DNA from: Hippasteria phrygiana
Taxonomy: Eukaryota; Echinodermata; Asteroidea; Valvatida; Goniasteridae
Assembly (NCBI GenBank): GCA_037893225.1
Contig: JAZGUH010000271.1
Location: 744,001-808,000 of the forward strand
Reading direction: 5' to 3'
Length of the DNA: 64,000 bases
In this document: piece after piece, positions 11,702 through 23,796 of the stretch
Layout of the letters: each line of letters begins with the position of its first letter
Numbering within the stretch: the stretch's first letter is position 1
Notes under the pieces: generated by a model
The model's input: the letters and a program-made list of their open reading frames with translations, nothing else
Told to the model about the DNA's origin: nothing
Databases searched by the model: none
Position numbers and translations under genes: made by a program

Positions 11702-12410
11702 TGAAATGCAAAGGAATGTAAGAAGAGGGAACAGTTCAATTTGTATTCTGTGGGGTTATTTCAAGGTAACTCCAGACATAATAGCAGCTGATGCCTCAAA
11801 TTATATTGTAAAAACTCTCCAAGAATATGGAAATAGATCGTTGATTAACCCTCCTATGCACCTGGCCAAAATCGACCCAGTTGTTGTACAGATCAAAACC
11901 TATCAAATGACAGATTGAAACACACACAAACTTGGTTGGTGTTTAGAGTTTTTGATAAGCTGTGATAGTTATAAGTATAGGAGGGTTTTAATAAAATTAT
12001 AAAACTTGCAAAGTTAGCATTGTATGTAATGATATATTGGTGCAAATGTTGAGGAAATAAATGGTGAAACCTTCCAAATGGCATTTCGAACTGGAAATCG
12101 GATGACTGGAAGTCCGAAGAGGCCGGAAGATTTCTGCATCTGAATAAAGTTGAACATTCTGCAAGTAAGTATCTCTCTGCGAGCACAAATTGTGGCGTGG
12201 AGAGATTTATATTATTGGCTTAACAATATTCTCCAATCAGTTTTATATAGATAGTTTTATATGATTTTTGATTTTCAGAGTGGTTACTGAAATCAAAACC
12301 ATTCTCACAAAACGACGACGATGCAATATTTTCTACAAGACACGTGGACCCAAAATAACTTTTTTTTAAGTGGAAAATTTGAAGGATAATAATCCCGAAG
12401 GAAATTTTTA
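11702..12410. other. unique DNA, no gene seen
   Basis: Short frames on both strands overlap without splice signals. No known protein was recognised. Confidence 0.4.
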
Positions 12411-12735
12411 TTTTCCTTTTTTTTTTACTTTATTTGTTTTGGCAAATGTAAACGATAACACAAAGTAATTACAGATTACAGGCCAAGGATAACCCAAAAA
12501 AGCTGTTTAAAACACAGCTTATTTCCATCGGGGTCCACAGAACAAATATATACAATACACAAAGAAGAAGATAAAATTACACAAGAAATATCAAAAAATG
12601 GTGATTAAAAATTAATCCATTTAAAAATTAGACTGAGAAGAGAGATGTTTTTTTACTGCAGTTTTAAATTGATATTGGTTGTTCAAACATTTGATACTAT
12701 TAGGAAGTAAATTTACGGGTTAACTATTGGTTTCT
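12411..12735 (-). mobile_element. 3' end of a CR1/L2-type LINE (minus strand)
   Basis: On the minus strand, 12717 to about 12622 reads VNLLPNSIKCLNNQYQ then FKTAVKKHLSSQSNF and a stop. This is the carboxy-terminal pattern (LPNSIK, FKxxVKKHL) typical of the last codons of CR1/L2-group LINE ORF2. It is followed in the minus-strand sense by an untranslated tail ending in AATAAAGTAAAAAAAAAAGG (about 12440-12411), that is, a polyadenylation signal and A-run. The element is heavily 5'-truncated. The family is inferred from the carboxy-terminal motif. Confidence 0.7.
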
Positions 12736-15401
12736 TGTGGTTTGATCAGGGGCAGGGGGAATCATGGTGCGGTTTCAGGAATGTTCGGTTTCGACTGATA
12801 TCCTATCATGCATGTTTCGATAAACGACGAACAGAATTTGACTAATGCATCAAGCTTCATTGGGCATGCACTGTGCGCCCAAAATCAAGGCCCGACTGAC
12901 CCTTGTCCCACATCGTAGACGGCCCATGTAGAATCTAACCAATCATGATACATCAAGACGATTGGCAGTGGGATTTTTATTTTTACAGTTTCCCCAATTG
13001 GCATTCGTGCAACATTGCACACATAGTATTTGCTACCCTGAGACTCAAAACAACGTATACCAATGCATGGGTAATTTTGTTGAAAGAAAAATGATACCAA
13101 GATCTGTTGATTCGGTCCAGCAGTTTTTGTTGACTAGAATCTATTATTTTGTGAAACCATAAGTCGGCGGTCATAAATTCTGCCACCCCGTTGCTGTTAT
13201 GTTATAGATTTCTGTCTGCAAAAAATTACTATAGCTATTTGCATACATTTAAATATGCATAAGGCACTTCAAAAACCAAAATTTCAATGAATAACCATTA
13301 ACTTGTCATATAATCTGTTTTTAGAGACTGTGGTTGCAGAGAAAAAGTTATTTGAAATAATTTAAAATGATTTTGAAATGATTTGTTCAAAGTTTTGTGG
13401 TAAAAGGAATTTAAATCTTGAATTTGTATCCTCAACACTGTGACTATAAAGTCCACTGTTTTGAAGACGTCAAGAAGCCTCAAGCAAATATTATCTTTGA
13501 TTCCTTTGCAAAGTTAAGGGTCGGAGAGTCACCATTTATGGCTGACGCCACCCGTCGTGTTTAGGGTTCACGACTTAAAGGGGCTGTGTCGTCGCGCCAT
13601 CTCGCGTTAATGAATCAAATATTGAAATGCGCCCCCTTGCGCTTCATTTCGGTTATGTGCTATTTTTAACCTTCATCCGTTTGTTATGGCTGTTCTGAGA
13701 ATTGGCTTTTGGAAACTACACCCCCTGGAACACGCACGCATGTCCAGCGTCTGCGTACTGAAATACACATACGTGTACACACATACTTATAAACAAGTAG
13801 CACACATCGTGGCACTCAGTTCTCTAATTAAGAGTAAAATTCCCTTGTGGATTGTGTGACGAAAAATAAGAGTAAAATTGTTATAAAAAACGTTCAAATT
13901 TCATCTGATTATTTCATAAAATTTCATTCGCATGTACACAAGTGCCATGTAATATTTGTCTGAAAGTTGCATATAATTGGAGGTTGGCGATATAGAAGTA
14001 GAACCTTACGCTGGAGAACCTATGACATGTACATGTGCACAGCAAAACTGCAACGTGTCTTGTCGCTGTGGGACAGTTCGCGCTAAATTTTGTACACAAA
14101 ATCCCACAGGCGGGGTATCCGTAAAAGGGTCTATGTATTATGTGTTATTCATTTGGATGTATCTTGCTCGTATCTTGCTTGTAAACTTAGGTCGATAAAA
14201 AGCTTCAGGCTTATTTTGACCCATCACTTCAATAACAACATTATCATGCTACTAAAAGAGGGGTAGTGGCTGCAGACAGTTCCTTAGCAGCGAAGAAAAA
14301 AAAATTAAAATCTAGAACTTAGAAGTACATTGTTTTTTTTAACAGTTGATAGATGGAGCTGAAACAACTTCACTTGGTCGCTATTCCAATGGCACTTGTC
14401 AACAACTCGCTGTGTGAAACAATATTTCCGCACATCAAGTCTACATGTAATGTATAGTCAACATGTACAGTACATACATTACATGTACAGTACATCCGAT
14501 CCATGTACTCGGTATGTGAATTGTTCATGTCAAAAAGTAATAAGCGAATAATTCGTGCAAAACAGGTGAAAATTAGGGTTGTTTGAATATTTGTCGGGGT
14601 GTTTATTTCTTTGTTTCTTCGGTAGTCATCTTTATCATAGTGATGTGGGGATCTGTGCGCCAGTGGCGTAACACGGGGAAGTACTCGGAGTTCAGGGGCC
14701 CGCCGATTTGTATTTCTTTTTTGTTTCGTAAATTTAAAAAGGGAAAAATTGTACACAAAGTGATGTTTCAAATTTCAAGCGGTGTTTGGGGCGGGGGTAT
14801 CCCCCGTTGAGAAAAAGTTCAAGATGCAGTAATTCGTTGACAAATTCAATAATCATCCCCACTTTTCGACACGGATTTACTCGCTACTGGTGAAATCTCA
14901 TTTCATTGGCGCATATTATTTATTGGTAATAACTGTTATTATTGTGTTTATTATTTGATAGTGTTGAAATAACTCTTATGATGTAACTTTCCATAAAGTC
15001 CTGCCGTCAAATGTAACACAAGGTCGTGGACTCAATATCGCCATCAGTATAGCTGTTTTACTTTGATTTGCTCATCATTGCACGCACAGCCGATTTTAGT
15101 CGAAGTTTATTTCGATACATAGGCCTACAACTTTATTTTTGTATAGGAAGGGGCTGGTGCATTATTTATTTTACAATTATAAATACAGATTTACATATTT
15201 ACTTATTTTCGTTTGGTTCTGTCATGGTACATTATGGCGTTTGGCGGGTGGGGTGTCACGGACTATGTTCGACTGTAGGCCTATCGTATATTTTTGGTGG
15301 CACAAACACATACAAAATACTTGTACATGCAGTATGTATCATAACTACAGGATCATGCATGCATCAGTCATTGCAATTGTAATCTGATCTGGCGCGCACC
15401 A
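12736..15401. other. unique DNA, no gene recognised
   Basis: Several chance frames occur. One at 13977-14198 is cysteine-rich (CTCAQQNCNVSCRCG) but has no clear splice context. Around 14440-14520 TACATGTA and ACAGTACAT motifs cluster. No RNA gene was recognised. Confidence 0.4.
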
Positions 15402-18400
15402 CTTAGTTCTGTGGCTACATTTTGAGACCATCGTCAGCTTCTTAGGGTTGAGGGCTGAGAAAATGTCAGCTTCGCAACAATGTTCTTTCCCTGTACTTTC
15501 AGCTTGTTCAATCTGCCGTGTGATGACTGCTGCGAAACTGCCCTACCTTCCGGCAGTTGCGCCTCCTTTCGTGAGTAATTTTCTAATAGAATATGAACCA
15601 AATCCAGTAACTTTTTGCATGTCATCACTTAGTTCTGTGGCTACATTTTGAGACCATCGTCAGCTTCTTAGGGTTAGAATTCGCTGAGAAAATGTCAGCT
15701 TCGCAACAATGTTCTTTCCCTGTACTTTCAGCTTGTTCAATCTGCCGTGTGATGACTGCTGCGAAACTGCCCAACCTTAAGGCAGTTGCGCCTCCTTTCG
15801 TGAGTAATTTTCGCATGGAATATGAACCAAATCCAGTAACTTTTTGCATATATGGATAGCTTAGTTCTATGGCTACATTTTGAGACCATCGTCAGCTTCT
15901 TAGGGTTAGAACTCGCTGAGAAAATTGCAACTTTGCAACAACTTTCTTTCCCTGTACTTTCAGCTTGTTCAATCTGCCGTGTGATGACTGCTGCAGAACC
16001 GCCCAACTTTCCGGCAGTTGCGCCTCCTTTGGTGAGTAATTTTCGCTTGGAATATGAACAAAATTCAGTAATTGTTTATATGTATGAATAGCTTAGTTCT
16101 GTGGCTACATTTTGAGACCATCGTCAGCTTCTTAGGGTTAGAACTCGCTAAGAAAATTTCAACTTCGCAACAACTTTCTTTTCCTGTCCTTTAAGCGCAT
16201 TCAATCTGCCGTGTGAGGACTGCTGCGAAACCGCCCAACCTTCCGGCAGTTGCGCCTCCTTTCGTGAGTAATTTTCGCATGGAATATGAACCAAATCCAG
16301 TAACTTTTTGCATGTCTGGATAGCTTAGTTCTATAGCTACATTTTGAGACCATCGTCAGTTTCTTAGCGTTAGAATTAGCTGAGAAAATTGCAACTTCGC
16401 AACAACTTTCTTTCCCTGTACTTTCAGCTTGTTCAATCTGCCGTGTGATGACTGCTGCAGAACCGCCCAACTTTCCGGCAGTTGCGCCTCCTTTGGTGAG
16501 TAATTTTCGCATGGAATATGAACAATATTCAGTAATTGTTTATATGTATGAATAGCTTAGTTCTTTGGCTACATTTTGAGACCATCGTCAGCTTCTTAGG
16601 GTTAGAATTCGCTGAGAAAATGTCAGCTTCGCAACAACTTTCTTTCCCTGTACTTTCAGCGCGTTCAATCTGCCGTGTGATGACTGCTGGAAAACTACCC
16701 AACTTTCCAGAAGTTGCGCCTCCTTTCGTGAGTAATTTTCGCATGGAATATGAACCAAATCCAGTAGATTTTTACATATTGGATAGCTTAGTTCTATGGC
16801 TACATTTTGAGACCATCGTCAGCTTCTTAGGGTTAGAACTCGCTGAGAATATTTCAACTTTGCAACAACTTTCTTTCCCTGTACTTTCAGCGCGTTCAAT
16901 CTGCCGTGTGATGACTGCTGGAAAACTACCCAACTTTCCAGAAGTTGCGCCTCCTTTCGTGAGTAATTTTCGCATGGAATATGAACCAAATCCAGTAGAT
17001 TTTTACATGTATAGATAGTTTAGTTCTGCGGCTACATTTTGAGACCATAGTTAGCTTCTTAGGGTTAGAACTTGCTGAAAATATTTCAACTTCGGAACAA
17101 CTTTCTTTCCCTGTACTTTCTGCGCGTTTAACCTGTATGACTGCTGCAAAACTACACAAGTTTCCGGCAGTTGTGCCTCCTTTCGTGAGTAATTTTCGCA
17201 TTTAATATGAACCAAATCCAGTAACTTTTTGCATGTGGATAGCTTAGGTCTATGGCTACATTTTGAGACCATCGTCAACTTTTTAGGGTAAGAACTCGCT
17301 GAGAAAATTGCAACTTCGCAACAACTTTCTTTCCCTGTACTTTCAGCTTGTTCAATCTGCCGTGGTGATGACTGCTGGAAAACTACCCAACTTTCCGGCA
17401 GTTGCGCCTCCTTTCGTGAGCAATTTTCACATGGAATATAAACCAAATCCAGTAGATTTTTACGTGTATAGATAGCTTAGTTCTTTGGCTACATTTTGAG
17501 ACCATCGTCAGCTTCTTAGGGTTAGAACTCGCTGAGAAAATTGCAACTTCGCAACAACTTTCTTTCCCTGTACTTTCAGCTTGTTCAATCTGCCGTGTGA
17601 TAACTGCTGCAGAACCGCCCAACTTTCCGGCAGTTGCGCCTCCTTTGGTGAGTAATTTTCGCATGAAATATGAACCAAATCCATTAACTTTTTGCATGTA
17701 TGGATAGCTTAGTTCTGTGGCTACATTTTGAGACCATCGCCAGATTCTTAGGGTTAGAACCCGCGGAGAAAATGTATACTTCGCAACAACTTTCTTTCCC
17801 TGTACTTTCAGCTTGTTCAATCTGCCGTGTGATGACTGCTGCAGAACCGCCCAACTTTCCGGCAGTTGCGCCTCCTTTGGTGAGTAATTTTCGCATGGAA
17901 TATGAACAATATTCAGTAATTGTTTATATGTATGAATAGCTTAGTTCTTTGGCTACATTTTGAGACCATCGTCAGCTTCTTAGGGTTAGAATTCGCTGAG
18001 AAAATGTCAGCTTCGCAACAACGTTCTTTCCCTGTACTTTCAGCTTGTTCAATCTGCCGTGTGAGGACTGCTGCATAACTACCCAACTTTCCGGGAGTTG
18101 CGCCTTCTTTCGTGAGTAATTTTCGCATGTAATATGAACCAAATCCATTAACTTTTTGCATGTATGGATAGCTTAGTTCTGTGGCTACATTTTGAGACCA
18201 TCGCCAGATTCTTAGGGTTAGAACCCGCGGAGAAAATGTATACTTCGCAACAACTTTCTTTCCCTGTACTTTCAGCGCATTCAATCTGCCGTGTGATGAC
18301 TGCTGCGAAACTGCCCAACCTTAGGCAGTTGCGCCTCCTTTCGTGAGTAATTTTCGCATGGAATATGAACCAAATCCAGTAACTTTTTGCATATATGGAT

Positions 18401-19567
18401 AACTGAGTTCTATAGCTACATTTTGAGACCATCATCAGCTTCTTAGGGTTAGAACTCGCTGAGAATATTTCAACTTTGCAACAACTTTCTTTCCCTGTAC
18501 TTTCAGCCATTCAATCTGCCGTGTGAGGACTGCTGCATAACTACCCAACTTTCCGGCAGTTGCGCCTCCTTTCGTGAGTAATTTTCGCATGTAATATGAA
18601 CCACATCCAGTAACTTTTTGCATGTGGATAGCTTAGGTCTATGGCTACATTTTGAGACCATCGTCAGCTTCTTAGGGTAAGAACTCGCTGAGAATATTTC
18701 AACTTTGCAACAACTTTCTTTCCCTGTACTTTCAGCGCGTTCAATCTGCCGTGTGATGACTGCTGGAAAACTACCCAACTTTCCAGAAGTTGCGCCTCCT
18801 TTCGTGAGTAATTTTCGCATGGAATATGAACCAAATCCAGTAGATTTTTACATGTATAGATAGTTTAGTTCTGTGGCTACATTTTGAGACCATAGTTAGC
18901 TTCTTAGGGTTAGAACTTGCTGAAAATATTTCAACTTCGGAACAACTTTCTTTCCCTGTACTTTCTGCGCGTTTAACCTGTATGACTGCTGCAAAACTAC
19001 ACAAGTTTCCGGCAGTTGTGCCTCCTTTCGTGAGTAATTTTCGCATTTAATATGAACCAAATCCAGTAACTTTTTGCATGTGGATAGCTTAGGTCTATGG
19101 CTACATTTTGAGACCATCGTCAACTTTTTAGGGTAAGAACTCGCTGAGAAAATTGCAACTTCGCAACAACTTTCTTTCCCTGTACTTTCAGCTTGTTCAA
19201 TCTGCCGTGGTGATGACTGCTGGAAAACTACCCAACTTTCCGGCAGTTGCGCCTCCTTTCGTGAGCAATTTTCACATGGAATATAAACCAAATCCAGTAG
19301 ATTTTTACGTGTATAGATAGCTTAGTTCTTTGGCTACATTTTGAGACCATCGTCAGCTTCTTAGGGTTAGAACTCGCTGAGAAAATTTCAACTTCGCAAC
19401 AACTTTCTTTCCCTGTACTTTCAGCGCATTCAATCTGCCGTGTGAGGACTGCTGCGAAACTGCCCAACCTTCCGGCAGTTGCCTCTCCTTTGGTGAGTAA
19501 TTTTCGCATGGAATATGAACCAAATCCATTAACTGTTTGCATGTATGGATAGCTTAGGTCTATGGCT
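15402..19567 (+). repeat. 232-bp satellite array, ~18 monomers
   Basis: The anchor GGCTACATTTTGAGACCAT recurs at 15412, 15640, 15872, 16104 and so on to 19333, with spacing of 232 in most copies (range 224-233). A higher-order block of 8 monomers is visible: copies from about 16.8-17.5 kb reappear 1845 bases later at about 18.65-19.34 kb, sharing the same unusual 224- and 233-base spacings. Two copies 464 bases apart (about 17.73 and 18.19 kb) share a private variant (CGCCAGATTC, AACCCGCGGAG). Each monomer contains CCCTGTACTTTCAG followed 68 bases later by GTGAGTAATTTTCGC, which look like an intron end and an intron start. Long frames on both strands arise from low stop density and break because 232 is not a multiple of 3. 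The left edge is at about 15402; on the right the array is cut off by the DIRS-type element. Confidence 0.95.
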
Positions 19568-21150
19568 ATTTCTTCACCCCAGCTCTGCCTCCTGATGTGG
19601 GAAGTGCTCCGTTGGTGCATAAGGTCCACATCCCAGGAGCGGACAACTCGATAGCCGATGCCCTCTCCAGGGGAGTAATCCGACCAACAGAGTGGACACT
19701 ACATCCCCAGGTGGTCGAGCAGATCTTCACGCTCATCGGCCACCCTCATGTAGACCTGTTTGCGTCAGCGGTCAACAACCAGCTGCCGGTGTATTGCACC
19801 AGATACCCAGATCCGAGGGCGTGGCATGTAGACACCCTATCGATGCCCTGGGAAGGGATGTTCGCGTACGCTTTTTCGCCGATATCCCTGATCCCTCGGG
19901 TACTGACGAAAATAGAACAGGAATGATGCAGGATCCTCCTTGTCGCCCCGTTCTGGCCGCGTCAACCCTGGTTCCCTCGGTTGATCCAGCTCTTTGTGCA
20001 CCGACCATTAATTCTTCCACCTCCACCTCAGCCACGCTCGAGGTTCATTCACCCAGCACCCGCGGATCTTTACCTGACGTGCTGGACATTGTCCAACGCT
20101 CCTTCCGAGCAGCGGGCCTTTCGCAGGACGCTGCCGTATTCGCAGCACGCAGTCGTAGACCTTCCACGAGGAAAGTCTACAATAGCCGCCTTTGCCATTA
20201 CTACAAATGGTGTGGACGGAAATCGATTGATCCAGTCAATTCACCTATAACCAACATTGGTGACTTCTTTGTTTACCTGTTCAACTCTGGCCTCTCAGTG
20301 GCCACGATCCGGAACTACCATTCGGCCATAGCGGCCGTCCATTAAGGTTTCGCGGACGAGTCATCAATTACCAGTAACCATGCCCTGGGTCACATTCTTC
20401 GAGGAATGTTTATAGAGAGGCCACCAACTCGTAAGCTTCTTCCTTCTTGGGACCTCTCCAACGTTCTGGGGGCGCTATCACGCGTCCCCTACGAACCAAT
20501 GGGCCTTATCCGTCAAGCTCGCTTTCTTACTAGCAGTGGCTACGTCACGGCGTCGTAGCGAACTACATGCCCTATCAGTTGATCCGGGCCACATTCGATG
20601 GGAACCGAATAAGGTACTTCTAGTCCCAAATGAGTCCTTTCTCACGAAGAACCAATCCGAGTCCTTTGCTCCACCAGACATCTTCGTACCAGACATGCGC
20701 TCGCAGTCATCCATACTGGAAGATAGGAAATGGTGCCCAGTTCGAACACTAAAGTGGTACCTCAACAGGACCGAACTGATCCGGGGCAAGGCGACGAGCC
20801 TGTTCGTCACCTCCACCCCTCCATGTCGCCCTGCCTCACAGAGCACCATCACGCGTTGGATTGTGACCGCTATTCGGACAGCTTCAAAGACCTGGCCGGA
20901 TACATCATCCGCCTGCTCTGACGTGCATGCTCACGACGTCAGAGCAGTGGCAACGTCATGGGCCTTCTTCAAAGGAGTTCCCTTGGCCGATATCACCCAG
21001 GCAGCATGCTGGAAGACATCGAGCACTTTCACATCCTGCTACCTGCGAGACGTCCTCCAGACTGAGGGACGTGCTGGGAGAGCGGCGTTGCGGGTAGCAA
21101 GAGATGCTGCCTCGCAGGCCTCACAATCTACCTCTCAGCAACTCCAGTAG
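19568..21150 (+). pseudogene. DIRS/Ngaro-type retroelement: RNase H tail and tyrosine recombinase, broken
   Basis: The 5' part carries the end of a reverse transcriptase-RNase H protein: HIPGADNSIADALSRG (about 19629-19676), then VDLFAS, NNQLPVY and the RYPDPRAW..D..SMPWEGMFAYAF..LIPRVL stretch typical of DIRS-group pol. An in-frame TGA (19924-19926) interrupts it before CRILLVAPFWPRQPWFP. An overlapping second frame from about 19692 encodes the recombinase amino-terminal part (SRRPSTRKVYNSRLCHYYKW, TIRNYHSAIAAVH); it meets a TAA at 20343 and shifts frame before about 20500. The catalytic part continues at 20536-21150 with RRRSELHAL (first Arg), HAHDVRAVATSWA (His-x-x-Arg) and SCYLRDV (Tyr), so the Arg-His-Arg-Tyr set of tyrosine recombinases is visible. 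These elements integrate by recombinase rather than by DDE integrase. The copy is 5'-truncated, with at least two stops and two frameshifts, hence inactive. DIRS versus Ngaro is not resolved. Confidence 0.88.
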
Positions 21151-21294
21151 ACAGGTTCACTCCACCAGTAAGCTCACATTTATGTGACTTACGCTGGTAA
21201 CTGAGGGATGTATACTGTTACAATAACCCTCTGTATGGAGTGTCCTAGGCTCACACAGTGGCATCTCACTCCCACCTCCAAGAGCGGTGCTACT

Positions 21295-21606
21295 CTGCAT
21301 TAGTAGTGGCTCTACGGGTAAGATGAGCGCTGTAGACTCCCCCCCCCCCACAGTCGTGTGGGAAGAGTCTACTAGCGAATACTTACCCGTAGAGCCTCCC
21401 TCCCTCCTCCCCACAGAGGGCTCGATGCGGATCTACCTGCTATCGCTCGAGAAAAGAGGAAGCTAACATGGTGGGTGTACCGCGGGGCATGGTGGGAAGG
21501 CTATTGTGTGAAATCTTAGCGAGTGTATTGCGCCCTCTAGGGAAATATGCATTAGTAGTGGCTCTACGGGTAAGTAGTATTCGCTAGTAGACTCTTCCCA
21601 CACGAC
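21295..21606. repeat. terminal repeat structure of the DIRS-type element
   Basis: GCATTAGTAGTGGCTCTACG followed by GGTAAG occurs in direct orientation at about 21297 and 21549. Between them, at 21350-21396, lies the inverse of the second copy and its downstream sequence (GTCGTGTGGGAAGAGTCTAC, TAGCGAATACTTACCCGTAG). DIRS-group elements are known to end in split direct or inverted repeats instead of LTRs. The position just after the recombinase frame fits that, but the matching 5' repeat is absent here. Confidence 0.65.
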
Positions 21607-23079
21607 TGTTGGGGGGGGGGGGGGATTTGTAAATGTTTGCGTGCTGCGGCTTATACTCTGCGCGGCCTATATTCCTGAAATTACGGTAACTAAAGTTTGT
21701 AAATTTGGTGCAGTATTTAAAAACTATTTACTTAGTCAAGTTAGGTTTCATAATAATTCAGTAGTTTTGTTTTTTGATGTTTGCAGATGTTGTACATGTA
21801 ACATGTACTGTATATTAACTTTAAGGGGCGTGTGTCAAGCCATATCATATTTACTGGCTATGCTGAACACTTGGTTCCATTAATGCCCCAGCAGGGGTGT
21901 GTATCAAAATGCATTCACCAACTGGCCCTCAGTAAGAGTGTTATAATATGTACACTGTAGGTTGCTTCCGTATGTGCTGTTTTACGCACGAGCTCCAACA
22001 TGGAAACCTTGCAAAATGCCTGTGTAAAGACAGGTGGCTTGAATGCTCACATGGCTGAATGGCAAATGCTTAACTTGTAATGATACTTTGGGTAGGGCAA
22101 AACATTATGCAAATTTATCCCACCCAAGTGCAAATTCCATCTTTTGTTGTCAGTCTGTGCAAAATGTGACCGGCTCTGCAAAAAGGGATATTGTATCGCA
22201 AAATTTGAAAAATAAGTTATATACATGTACATAGCTACAAAATACTACTAGTAGTAAAATGTAGTATGCGATACTCTCACATACAATGTACTTGTGTGCA
22301 ATGCCTGTAGTAATTTTTAGTATTTGGTACATCACCCCAAATAGTGTACGTAGTAATATGTAGTACTATAAGGTTGCTCGGTTTAGAGAAAAAATGTTTA
22401 TCATCTAAGGCGGAAACACAGTATGAATTACCGGTTTCTCAGAGATGATACATGTTTTTGGGTTAGCCATCCAATTCATTGACACAAATCTAATTTACCC
22501 AGTAACTTAACTGTATTACATAGAAGTAGTATTTTGTAGTTGCCAGTATCTAGACTGCTGTCATTACACACCCATTCATCAGTCACAGAGAGACTCAGTG
22601 CTACAAATTACTAAGTAGTATTCTGTAGTACTCAGTTCTTTAGACCAAAGTACAATGTAATGCCTAGGACGTTAGGGTTAATTTTGTGTAGTTTTGACCC
22701 TGTAGCATTTTGTGTTCTCGAGATATCTTGACATTTGTATAAACCTATTTTCCAATTTAACAGAGGTGCGTTTAAAGATATACATGTACGCCTTTAAACA
22801 CAAAAATGCAAAGAAATCAGATAGAAGTAATTTTTGTCAACATTTATTTTTCCATCTTTATTCGTCAATATTAATGTTTCTGAAAATAAATTCTGAAAAT
22901 ATAGATATAACAGAAGCCAACTAACCAAAAACAATCACTTATGTGAAGAATGTTTTGCCCGCTTCTCATAGAACAGCCCCTGTGTGTGTTTTCAAATAGT
23001 GCGACATAATACCCTTTTTTTGTAGAGCAGGTCACAAATGGCATGAATGTTTTCAAATGGGAATTTGTTTTATGCGCAG
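21607..23079. other. non-coding DNA upstream of the arfaptin exons
   Basis: A G14 run sits at about 21610. GTAGTA-rich stretches lie near 22230-22380 and 22600-22640. I see no exon except a possible continuation of the arfaptin first intron. Confidence 0.4.
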
Positions 23080-23271
23080 CTGGACAGTCTGAAGAGTTGG
23101 AGCATCTCCACCTACAAGTGCACTCGCCAGCTGGTACAGGAGAAACTTGGCAAGGCCTCACGGACTGTGGACCTACAGCTAAAGGCACAGATTGAAGTCT
23201 TGAGGGAAACACAGCGCAAATACGGGAACATCATGAAGCTAGCTAGGGCATTGACAAACCACTTCTACCAG
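23080..23271 (+). CDS. ARFIP: arfaptin, BAR-domain exon A (partial gene)
   Basis: This 192-base exon (64 codons, phase 0 at both ends) reads LDSLKSWSISTYKCTRQLVQ, then EKLGKASRTVDLQLKAQIEV, then LRETQRKYGNIMKLARALTN and HFYQ. The WSxNTYKCTRQ, EKLGxxSRTVDL and ALT signature is that of arfaptins (ARFIP1/ARFIP2), BAR-domain proteins that bind curved Golgi membranes and the GTPases Arl1, Arf and Rac1. The acceptor is TTTGTTTTATGCGCAG and the donor GTAAGC. It encodes the start of the BAR helix bundle. Upstream exons (amphipathic helix and first codons) were not recognised in the window. The assignment is from recalled family motifs; a choice between ARFIP1 and ARFIP2 is not meaningful for an invertebrate. 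Confidence 0.93.
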
Positions 23272-23796
23272 GTAAGCCCAAATGTCATGGAACTCGTAAG
23301 CTGAAGCATGGAAGAGATTCGCTGAGTAAAAACCAGTTGTCGTTCTCTAAATAGCTCATGTCCAAATGACGGGCAAGATGGCATTTTTGTGAGGTAAATT
23401 ATACAAGAGTTAGCTACTTGGGAGCATCGTCAACCGGGGAAGTGACTGGCTTGTTTCATTCAACCAAAAGAAGACTCACCTAGCTCTAAATCCCCTTACT
23501 TTCCGGATTTGTTCCAAAGGCTTTTTCTGTACTCGCTCCTCGTACTGCCTCTCTGTGGAGCTGGTTACCTGTAACCTGCTTCCCTTCCACCTTTAATCTT
23601 TCACAATTCAAACGAAATGTGAATAGATACTGTCTATCCGTGTGATTTCCGTCTTTTCTTGTCTTTTGTAGCCCACACCTTGAGTGGCCTTTTGGCCTTG
23701 TGTTGCGCGATACCCATAACAAAAAATAACAAAATAAATAAAAAACTTCACAGAAAATAAAAAGAAATTCCAAGTGAGCATGCTGAACCAATTAAA

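Noticed and set aside
15448..19629. Long frames on both strands across the 232-bp array
   Set aside because: Same cause: low stop density plus a unit length not divisible by three. Only the splice-like signals were kept as an observation.
20478..20852. Minus-strand 124-codon frame opposite the recombinase
   Set aside because: It is a shadow of the recombinase coding sequence, whose catalytic motifs are on the plus strand.
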